Of a stretch of 5,413 nucleotides of DNA, positions 1 through 4,648 are shown piece after piece (the stretch's first letter is position 1; each line of letters starts with the position of its first letter). The translations under genes were made by a program, and so were the position numbers. The DNA comes from Neisseriales bacterium. GTDB taxonomy: Bacteria; Pseudomonadota; Gammaproteobacteria; Burkholderiales; UBA11063. The notes under the pieces are model-generated. The model saw only the letters and a list, made by a program, of their open reading frames with translations. It was not told the origin of the DNA and made no database searches. The stretch spans positions 1 through 5,413 of the forward strand of contig DPRZ01000016.1 of assembly GCA_003538525.1 (NCBI GenBank), written 5' to 3'.

Positions 1-1778
1 TTAGTCCGCAACAACTCCAGCAATTCAATTAAATCAATTAATTTATTGGCTAAACTAATTTGCGCATTATCCAAATTATCATAGGGTACATAATCCGCGC
101 CAAATCCATGATAAAGCGGTAAACCCGATTCTGCACTCAAGATCTGCGTATTTAAACACGCCCCCAACACCAAATTGGTTAGCAATTGCTTAAAGCTGTG
201 TACACTATAATTCTGATAACCATAGCGCGCATAATCCGCTGCCGAATAACCAAAATGCGTATGATTATCCGCTAACCAGCGTTTGATTAATAGAATATCT
301 TCATTTGACAAATCTAAATTAGTTTGCAATTCCGCCTGCATCAAGATTTCTAATAAATAACTCACATTCAATTGATATGGCGCATTTAAAATCAGCTGCA
401 AAGTTTCAAGAATTTTATAACTTTTATGCCGACGATTACCAGTTAAATTATAAAGTAATTTATAGGTCGTACCATCGGCTTTAGTCAGCGATTCATTATC
501 GAGTACCGCACTTAAATACGCCGCATAGTCATCAATATCTGGCGCGGTTATCAAAATATCGCTCAATTTGGTCGTCGGATTTTTATCTAAAATCGCCACT
601 ACTTCATTAAACATGATCTGCACTTCACGCATGCGATTGTGTGCCACGTTAATTTTAAGACTTAACTGTTGTCTGGGTAAATCATAAATTGCCTCTGGTG
701 TGCTTTGGGCTAGATTCAGAGGATCTGCGTAATAATCACTCTTGGCATGCACCCGATATTCTGGACGAATCCGATATTTAATTTGTCGAATATCATCTTG
801 GATAATTTCAAGAATCGTTTGCGGCACACCGACTTGACTGGGATTAAATTCGGCAGGATTGAAATCATAAACTTGGACATCATTAGCACGCAATAATTCA
901 ATTAATTCACGCGATTGTTGTCCTAAATTGGCTAACAGTGGATTACCATCATTCAAATACAGATCATCCAAGCTCAAATCTGGTTTACGTAATAAGCGTT
1001 GCTCAATTTTGGAACGCGCTTTATCACTCAGTAAATCACCATAATACTGATGAGAACAAGGTTGATAATACCAATAAACATTGATTTTACTCGATAACTT
1101 GAGGATAATTTCTAATTGTGACGGATAAAGCGAGGTTAAACCAAAAATAAATAACTGCCGCGGTAATTTTAAATCAACACGCTCCAAATCGATCTCGGCA
1201 AAATAACGATAAATATCTAGAAAAGTTTTTTTCTCATTTAACGCAACCAACAACTTGCGCCACAGAATTTTTTGCCAGGTTTTAAAATTCGCGCGCTCAA
1301 GGTTAATTAATTCAACCGTGCGTAAATATAAATATTCATGAAAAATACTTTGTAACTGACTGGCTAATTGAAACGCTTTTAACCGATCGAGACTACCATC
1401 GGCGGCATAAATATAATTATTCAACTCATCGGCATCAGCACAATTAATTCGTTCAGCACATAACAAACTATAAATCAAAAACTTAGCTTGATTAAAATCG
1501 TAAAACTCGGCATCAGGATTATTGGCTTGGTAAATATTTTGTAAAACTGGTCCAAGCAACACCACAAAATCTATGTTAGCACAAATTCCTTGACGGATAG
1601 TTAATTGATCCTTAAGCCAAATTGCCTGCGCTTGATTCGGCACAACCACCTGAAGCTGTTCGAATAAATCCAAATCAGGCACACCAGTTACATGAGTTAT
1701 CAACAGGTCGAGTAAACCAATTTGATCTTTTATGCCGCCAATTGCGCTACTTTGAAAAAAAATAATATTATTTTGCAT
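1..1778 (-). CDS. recC: RecBCD enzyme subunit RecC (exonuclease V gamma), N-terminal 592 residues, runs off left edge
   Basis: RecC is the subunit of the RecBCD helicase-nuclease that splits the duplex and scans the 3'-ended strand for Chi during double-strand break repair. I translated 592 codons from ATG 1776-1778 without a stop; an in-frame TAA lies two codons upstream, so this start is well bounded. Family landmarks in order: ICANIDF (residues 65-71; E. coli GIAANIDF), FQLASQ...YLYLR (136-153), LFIFGLTSLYPSQLE (209-223), CSHQYYGD (241-248), NPLLANLG (279-286), and the second helicase-like domain H380, REV 384-386 and the DIDDY segment at 414-418. E. coli RecC has about 1120 residues, so the C-terminal nuclease-like half lies to the left of the window. 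No convincing Shine-Dalgarno is visible. A near-consensus promoter and a hairpin lie just upstream. Oddity: most E. coli Chi-contact residues are not conserved. The identity is very secure; the missing half means integrity of the full gene is unknown. Confidence 0.94.
   Translation of the reverse strand, partial: MQNNIIFFQSSAIGGIKDQIGLLDLLITHVTGVPDLDLFEQLQVVVPNQAQAIWLKDQLTIRQGICANIDFVVLLGPVLQNIYQANNPDAEFYDFNQAKFLIYSLLCAERINCADADELNNYIYAADGSLDRLKAFQLASQLQSIFHEYLYLRTVELINLERANFKTWQKILWRKLLVALNEKKTFLDIYRYFAEIDLERVDLKLPRQLFIFGLTSLYPSQLEIILKLSSKINVYWYYQPCSHQYYGDLLSDKARSKIEQRLLRKPDLSLDDLYLNDGNPLLANLGQQSRELIELLRANDVQVYDFNPAEFNPSQVGVPQTILEIIQDDIRQIKYRIRPEYRVHAKSDYYADPLNLAQSTPEAIYDLPRQQLSLKINVAHNRMREVQIMFNEVVAILDKNPTTKLSDILITAPDIDDYAAYLSAVLDNESLTKADGTTYKLLYNLTGNRRHKSYKILETLQLILNAPYQLNVSYLLEILMQAELQTNLDLSNEDILLIKRWLADNHTHFGYSAADYARYGYQNYSVHSFKQLLTNLVLGACLNTQILSAESGLPLYHGFGADYVPYDNLDNAQISLANKLIDLIELLELLRT
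505..513 (-). other. Pasteurellaceae uptake-signal core 9-mer inside recC
   Basis: AAGTGCGGT on the minus strand is an exact match to the core of the Haemophilus-type DNA uptake signal. It lies within recC and encodes part of the conserved Leu-Ser-Ala-Val stretch. The AT-rich tracts that extend the full signal are not clearly present, and this is the only copy in the window, so it may be coincidental. Confidence 0.3.
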
Positions 1779-1799
1779 AATTTAACTAATTTTAACTTT

Positions 1800-1824
1800 A
1801 AAAAAAGACGCAGCGAATTGCGCC
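1800..1824 (-). terminator. Terminator-like hairpin in the recC leader (possible attenuator)
   Basis: Read on the minus strand, GGCGCA (1819-1824) pairs with TGCGTC (1807-1812) across a six-base loop. This gives a six-pair stem with one G-U wobble, followed directly by seven T residues (1800-1806). It is the shape of a Rho-independent terminator, though the stem is short. It lies between the predicted recC promoter and the recC start codon, so it would act within the recC leader or end read-through coming from the right. I see no convincing competing antiterminator structure. Confidence 0.4.
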
Positions 1825-1835
1825 AAAATCACGGT

Positions 1836-1864
1836 TTTATAAGGGTTTTATCTCTCTTTGCCAA
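1836..1864 (-). promoter_or_regulatory. Sigma-70 type promoter of recC
   Basis: On the minus strand TTGGCA (1859-1864) and TATAAA (1836-1841) are separated by exactly 17 bases, each one base off the sigma-70 consensus. The predicted transcript start is near 1829, giving a recC leader of about 50 bases. A perfect DnaA box lies five bases upstream of the -35 element, so DnaA could affect this promoter. That regulatory link is inference. Confidence 0.6.
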
Positions 1865-1869
1865 GCAAC

Positions 1870-1878
1870 TTATCCACA
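1870..1878 (+). promoter_or_regulatory. DnaA box, perfect consensus
   Basis: TTATCCACA matches the consensus DnaA-binding 9-mer at every position. It lies five bases upstream of the -35 element of the recC promoter, at the left edge of the AT-rich block. Confidence 0.6.
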
Positions 1879-1886
1879 AAATCTCA

Positions 1887-1923
1887 TGTCAAGAAATAAT
1901 TTAAATTATTTTTTTACTTGACA
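1887..1923. repeat. Nested inverted repeat with outward-facing TTGACA arms
   Basis: TGTCAAG (1887-1893) and CTTGACA (1917-1923) are perfect inverted copies. Between them lies an 18-bp perfect palindrome, AAATAATTTAAATTATTT (1894-1911), offset from the outer centre by about 2.5 bases. Each outer arm contains a consensus -35 hexamer pointing away from the centre. It could be an operator between divergent promoters or part of a DNA-unwinding element. No regulator can be named from the sequence. Confidence 0.45.
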
Positions 1924-1945
1924 AACACAATGTTATTGATTTAAT
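1918..1945 (+). promoter_or_regulatory. Possible rightward promoter inside the AT-rich block
   Basis: TTGACA (1918-1923), a perfect -35 hexamer, is followed after 16 bases by TTTAAT (1940-1945), five of six matches to the -10 consensus. It would transcribe rightward across the DnaA boxes into a region without a recognisable plus-strand gene. If real it would make a short untranslated RNA or activating transcription at an origin. In DNA this AT-rich, -10-like matches arise readily by chance. Confidence 0.3.
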
Positions 1946-1958
1946 TGAAGATTTAATT
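1938..1958 (+). repeat. Two direct copies of GATTTAATT, 12-base period, in the AT-rich block
   Basis: GATTTAATT occurs at 1938-1946 and again at 1950-1958, separated by GAA. The 12-base period equals that of the two TTACCCACA boxes downstream. In form it recalls the AT-rich 12- or 13-mers of origin unwinding elements, but the sequence is simple enough that chance similarity cannot be excluded. Confidence 0.4.
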
Positions 1959-2026
1959 TTATTCTACAACTTTGAAAATGGCTTAAAAGCTTGCATTTAC
2001 AGGGGTTTTCAACGATTTTTAAAGGG

Positions 2027-2061
2027 TTACCCACAGAGTTACCCACAGCTTTTGTGGATAA
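2027..2061. promoter_or_regulatory. Cluster of three DnaA boxes
   Basis: Two plus-strand copies of TTACCCACA (2027-2035 and 2039-2047), each one base from the DnaA consensus, repeat with a 12-base period. A perfect minus-strand box (TGTGGATAA as read here, 2053-2061) follows after five bases. The second and third boxes face each other and form an inverted repeat with 8 of 9 positions matching. The tight spacing suits cooperative DnaA binding. The first box also overlaps the small dyad GGGTTACCC (2024-2032). Confidence 0.55.
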
Positions 2062-2093
2062 GCAAAAAATCTCTAAATATACCGAAACTTAGC

Positions 2094-2119
2094 CCCAAAA
2101 TTGGGATTGAACACCAATC
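2094..2119. repeat. Two adjacent small dyads
   Basis: CCCAA-AA-TTGGG (2094-2105) is a perfect 5+5 dyad with a two-base centre. It is followed by GATTG-AACAC-CAATC (2105-2119), a perfect five-pair stem with a five-base loop. No T-run follows either, so they are not terminators. They could be operator-like protein-binding sites in the non-coding region, or chance. Confidence 0.25.
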
Positions 2120-2297
2120 TAACAGGAGCTACTGCTCGCATCGAAGTCTATTGGCTTTGTTCGCCACGTTCAATACATTAAAAATCATCAATAAAAACAA
2201 TCTTTCTTCACAAAAAATTCGATTAGGTAAATTATGTTAAGCCACAAGCGATCAATAACCACTTATTTCAGTCGATTTATCAACTTAAAGCCGCTAA

Positions 2298-2591
2298 CTA
2301 CCAAGCCCAAATACCATCGGCTAAATTATATAAATTGGTAAATTGATGAGCTAAGAGAATTTGGCAGGCATACGCGCTTCTAACGCCAGCTTTGCAATAC
2401 ACAATCAGTTCTTGCCCTCGGTATTCATCAAGCTCCGCAATACGCTCTGCAAGCTGATCTAGCGGGATTAGAATAGATCCTGGCAGACAAAACTCTTGGT
2501 GTTCATATTCTTGGCGCACATCCAAAAGAATCAAGTTCTTCTCGCTAAGCATGCGCTGTTTAAGTTCTTGCGCATAAATTGATTTAAACAT
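2298..2591 (-). CDS. Single-domain rhodanese (sulfurtransferase-like protein), 97 aa
   Basis: This is a small cytoplasmic rhodanese-fold protein, expected to carry sulfur as a persulfide on one cysteine. The order of family motifs is complete: LLDVRQEYEH (22-31, with Asp24 and Arg26), the LPGSILIPL strand-loop (36-44), the active-site loop C-K-A-G-V-R-S at 66-72 with Cys66 as nucleophile, and the final LADGIWAW (90-97). The small uncharged six-residue loop is the sulfurtransferase type rather than the longer loop of Cdc25/arsenate-reductase relatives. The protein stops directly after the AW pair, where many relatives continue for several residues; the core fold appears intact. A GGAG lies ten bases before the ATG, a slightly long spacing. 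It stands alone between two non-coding stretches, so context does not reveal its sulfur partner. GlpE- or PspE-like function is possible but not shown. Confidence 0.9.
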   Translation of the reverse strand: MFKSIYAQELKQRMLSEKNLILLDVRQEYEHQEFCLPGSILIPLDQLAERIAELDEYRGQELIVYCKAGVRSAYACQILLAHQFTNLYNLADGIWAW

Positions 2592-2781
2592 CTAACATTA
2601 TCTCCATTAAGTACGTTAATTAACACCTAACGGTACCAATTTAAAAATAAATTCTAACCAATTAATTCTCGGACGATACAGAGTATGATAAAACCGCCGC
2701 TGATGGCTAGGAATTACTAGCACTTTTAATCTACATCGATTTAAACTTCAATAAAAGCCTCAACCTGATCGTAAGCAAGAG
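2592..2781. other. 190-base gap between the radical SAM gene and the rhodanese gene
   Basis: I see no gene here. A perfect five-pair stem GCTAG-GAATTA-CTAGC lies at 2706-2721. After the radical SAM stop on the minus strand there is only a weak GCTT...AGGC stem before TTTTATT (about 2752-2775), which is not a convincing terminator. A TATCAT hexamer on the minus strand (2684-2689 region) could be a -10 for the rhodanese gene, but its -35 match is poor. The rhodanese Shine-Dalgarno GGAG is at the left end. Confidence 0.35.
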
Positions 2782-3480
2782 CTATTGCACGTAAACACCC
2801 AAATCTTTATTATCAATTAAAATCTCAATATTCGGCTCATTTTGTAATTCTGGAAAAATTTCCTGTACAAACCAAGCGACGAGCGCATCATCTCGCAGCA
2901 CTGCCGTACCATTATTAATAAATACATTCAAGGTAATTTCTTTAAAATTAGCCCGTGCAAGCGCGATATCATTCAAAATTTGTGCTCGTGTTTGTCCTTG
3001 AACGCAAATTAATAAGCAGCAGGCATAAAATTTATCGGCAAGATCGGCTAAATTTGCAGTTGAAAAAGGTTTATTTAACACTCGTGCGCGAAATTCATCA
3101 TCAAAGGTTTCAATTCCAATTCGATAGCGAATTTCTTGATTCGGAAAAAATTGGCGAATTTCAGCTAAACGTTTACGATAACCATAATAAACCTCAAAAT
3201 ACAACACCTGAACTTGTTGTTGCTCAATTTTAAGCTTGATTGCATCCAGCACCACTTGAGGTAACTCAAATACCGAGCCAGAATTTAAAATTTCCACAAC
3301 TCCATATTCACCAGTAATTTGTTGAATTATTTCGGCATTAACGCTTTGAATCTCTTCTAAACTAATCGAGTTATCTAAAATATAATTACAAAAGCTGCAT
3401 TTACCATATAAACAAGGCAGTGACTTAAGTAATAATATTTCACGAGGGATTTTGACGTGAATTTTGCTATAGCGTTGCAT
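2782..3480 (-). CDS. queL: Radical SAM protein, QueL-like (predicted queuine lyase), 232 aa
   Basis: Predicted radical SAM enzyme of the group described as QueL in Clostridioides difficile, which cleaves queuine to preQ1 for tRNA queuosine salvage. The N-terminal PREILLLKSLPC leads into a cluster motif C23-x4-C28-x2-C31, one residue longer than the usual C-x3-C-x2-C; these cysteines should bind the 4Fe-4S cluster. Further landmarks are the NSGSVFELP segment (66-74), FEVYYGYRKRL (95-105), GIETFDDEFR (122-131) and VQGQT (160-164). At about 230 residues it lacks the extra C-terminal domains of larger radical SAM enzymes. ATG 3480 is chosen over a longer TTG-started frame because GAGG sits six bases upstream and the longer frame would overlap yhhQ by 47 bases. 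It begins one base after the yhhQ stop, so translation is probably coupled. The radical SAM family is secure; the queuine substrate is inferred from family resemblance and the yhhQ pairing. No queuosine nucleosidase (QueK) is in the window. Confidence 0.82.
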   Translation of the reverse strand: MQRYSKIHVKIPREILLLKSLPCLYGKCSFCNYILDNSISLEEIQSVNAEIIQQITGEYGVVEILNSGSVFELPQVVLDAIKLKIEQQQVQVLYFEVYYGYRKRLAEIRQFFPNQEIRYRIGIETFDDEFRARVLNKPFSTANLADLADKFYACCLLICVQGQTRAQILNDIALARANFKEITLNVFINNGTAVLRDDALVAWFVQEIFPELQNEPNIEILIDNKDLGVYVQ

Positions 3481-3481
3481 A

Positions 3482-4183
3482 TTAAACCTCAACAACTTTC
3501 TTTTTGATCGCGACCGACCAATAGACAAATGGCGTATCTAAAACTGAAATTATGGTGCGTAAAACACAGGAAGTGATAAATATTTGTAACATATAACTCA
3601 TTGGGAAAACACCACTAAACGCAATAATCGTAAAAATAGCATTATCAATCAGCTGACTAACTAAAGTGCTCATGCCATTACGAATCCAAATCTGTGCAAA
3701 ACTTGGGAATCTTTTACGCCAAAACTGATAGGCAAAGATATCATAACTTTGTGAAATCGCAAACGCACACAAGCTGGCGACAACTAAACGAGGGAAAAAA
3801 CCAAAGATATTCAGCAGCGAATTTTGGGCTTGATCATAACTGCTTGGAATGAGTTGCAAGGATAAATACATAATCACCGTAGTTGCAAAGACACTAAACA
3901 TGCCTAACCAAATTATTTTACGCGCGGTCTCTTTACCATAATTTTCGGAAAGAATATCTGAAATGAGATAAACACCAATATAGCTGATATCACCCATCGA
4001 ACCATTTAGCCCAAATAGTTGTACTTGTTTGAGCGCTTGAACATTCGCCAAAATGATTGACAAAACCGCAAAAAGAAATAAGCCTAATTTACCCCATAAT
4101 CTGAATGCAACCAATGTTAAACTAAAATTAGCCAGAATTAAAATTAGCCATAAAATTTCATTGTAGGAAATTTTTTGCTCCAA
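3482..4183 (-). CDS. yhhQ: Queuosine precursor transporter YhhQ (VUT family), 233 aa
   Basis: Inner-membrane transporter of the VUT/YhhQ family (COG1738 type), which imports queuosine precursors such as preQ0, preQ1 or queuine. Hydrophobic segments lie at about 10-27, 33-50, 65-78, 90-112, 131-152, 174-195 and 198-218. Conserved family stretches are visible: NVQALKQVQLFG (47-58), ISDILSENYGKETARK (74-89), PRLVVASLCAFAISQSYDIF (131-150) and RNGMSTLVSQLIDNAIF (168-184). They resemble the Firmicutes form (DILSENYGKK type) more than E. coli YhhQ. The start is TTG at 4181-4183. No ATG or GTG lies in frame between it and the upstream stop, and the first internal Met (residue 63) would remove two membrane segments. 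No Shine-Dalgarno precedes it. The next gene, a QueL-like radical SAM enzyme, starts one base after its stop, which points to queuine as substrate. Confidence 0.92.
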   Translation of the reverse strand: MEQKISYNEILWLILILANFSLTLVAFRLWGKLGLFLFAVLSIILANVQALKQVQLFGLNGSMGDISYIGVYLISDILSENYGKETARKIIWLGMFSVFATTVIMYLSLQLIPSSYDQAQNSLLNIFGFFPRLVVASLCAFAISQSYDIFAYQFWRKRFPSFAQIWIRNGMSTLVSQLIDNAIFTIIAFSGVFPMSYMLQIFITSCVLRTIISVLDTPFVYWSVAIKKKVVEV

Positions 4184-4205
4184 TAGAATTAAAATTTCGG
4201 GCGCA

Positions 4206-4211
4206 AGTATA
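4206..4211 (-). promoter_or_regulatory. -10 element of a likely yhhQ-queL promoter
   Basis: TATACT on the minus strand matches five of six -10 positions and lies in the 51-base gap after the thioesterase gene. The -35 region (about 4229-4236) is a poor match. Transcription would begin near 4199, leaving a leader of only about 16 bases before the TTG start. This suggests that yhhQ and the radical SAM gene form their own two-gene unit, in addition to any read-through. Confidence 0.4.
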
Positions 4212-4234
4212 ACCTATTTAATCGAGAACTAAGC

Positions 4235-4636
4235 TTATAAGTGATAAATTTCTTCGGGTGGATTAACCGTCACATTGCGTTCAAAATCATACCACATTAC
4301 CAAGGCTTCACATAAACCATATATCAAATCCGGATGAGTTGCGGATTTAACCACATGCTCCAGAAAAACTTTTTTGCGTTCAACTTTAACTAAATAGGTT
4401 TCAATTAAGATAGTTTCAGGATAATTAACTTGCTTTTTAAAGCTAAAACTCGTGTGCAATAAAATTGGTGCACTTTGTGCCTTACCATCATAAGCCAAGT
4501 TATAATGGCGCATCAATTCAAAACGCGCCTCTTGGACATACAAAAAATAAGCGGTATTGTTCAAATGATTATACGCATCCAAATCACCCCAACGAATTGC
4601 AAACTCATGGCTATGTAGTAATTTTTTTGAGTGCAT
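4235..4636 (-). CDS. Acyl-CoA thioesterase, hotdog fold (4-hydroxybenzoyl-CoA thioesterase-like), 133 aa
   Basis: Small hotdog-fold thioesterase of the 4HBT/YbgC-like group, expected to hydrolyse acyl-CoA in the cytoplasm. The signature RWGDLDAYNHLNNTAYF (residues 15-31) carries the predicted catalytic Asp20 of the D-x-x-G/N-H motif. Here Asn23 replaces the more common Gly before His24, a variant also seen in relatives. YVQEARFELM (33-42) forms the start of the central helix, and the SFSFKKQVNYPETILIET strand region follows. Length of about 135 residues is normal for the family. Two ATGs are possible: 4642 and 4636. AGGG (4643-4646) abuts the first but lies six bases before the second, so I take 4636 as the start; the alternative adds Met-Ala. 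It starts 12 bases after the nitroreductase stop, so the two are probably cotranscribed. The physiological acyl-CoA cannot be read from the sequence. Confidence 0.9.
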   Translation of the reverse strand: MHSKKLLHSHEFAIRWGDLDAYNHLNNTAYFLYVQEARFELMRHYNLAYDGKAQSAPILLHTSFSFKKQVNYPETILIETYLVKVERKKVFLEHVVKSATHPDLIYGLCEALVMWYDFERNVTVNPPEEIYHL

Positions 4637-4648
4637 CGCCATCCCTAA

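Larger units (their letters stand above)
1779..2297. other. 519-base non-coding region with DnaA-box cluster and AT-rich block (oriC-like or DnaA-controlled region)
   Basis: No credible gene lies here; the open frames present are short, composition-driven and match nothing I recognise. It contains perfect DnaA boxes at 1870-1878 (plus) and 2053-2061 (minus), and one-mismatch boxes TTACCCACA at 2027-2035 and 2039-2047 (plus). A weaker match (7 of 9) lies at 2238-2246, and an 8 of 9 match, TTATCAACA, lies at 1697-1705 inside recC. The boxes flank a very AT-rich block of about 100 bases (roughly 1879-1978) with a duplicated GATTTAATT. Boxes flanking an AT-rich unwinding-type element are the typical plan of a bacterial replication origin. 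Against a main origin: genes on both sides run the same way, C exceeds G on this strand in the lines I counted on each side, and I find only one GATC site (2250-2253). A DnaA-titration or DnaA-regulated control region is the main alternative. Confidence 0.45.

Noticed and set aside
716..901. Minus-strand 61-codon open frame
   Set aside because: It lies entirely inside recC in a different frame of the same strand and has no recognisable features.
1722..1904. Plus-strand 60-codon open frame across the recC start
   Set aside because: It overlaps the recC N-terminus, promoter and hairpin antisense, and has low-complexity Asn/Lys/Phe-rich composition typical of AT-rich non-coding DNA.
1928..1942. 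IHF-like site in the AT-rich block
   Set aside because: CAA and TTGATT are separated by five bases rather than the four of the consensus, so the match is not good enough to report as a site.
2052..2240. Plus-strand 62-codon open frame in the non-coding region
   Set aside because: Its TTG start lies beside the perfect DnaA box, there is no Shine-Dalgarno, and the peptide has no recognisable motif. The frame is most likely chance.
2706..2721. GCTAG...CTAGC hairpin as a terminator
   Set aside because: The stem has only five pairs and no T-run follows on the minus strand; on the plus strand the short ACTTTTAA tail has no gene upstream to serve.
2955..3233. Plus-strand 92-codon open frame
   Set aside because: Antisense shadow of the radical SAM gene, whose conserved motifs show that the minus strand is coding.
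3481..3528. Longer start for the radical SAM gene at TTG 3528
   Set aside because: It adds a 16-residue basic stretch unlike the family, overlaps yhhQ by 47 bases and ignores the well-placed GAGG before ATG 3480.
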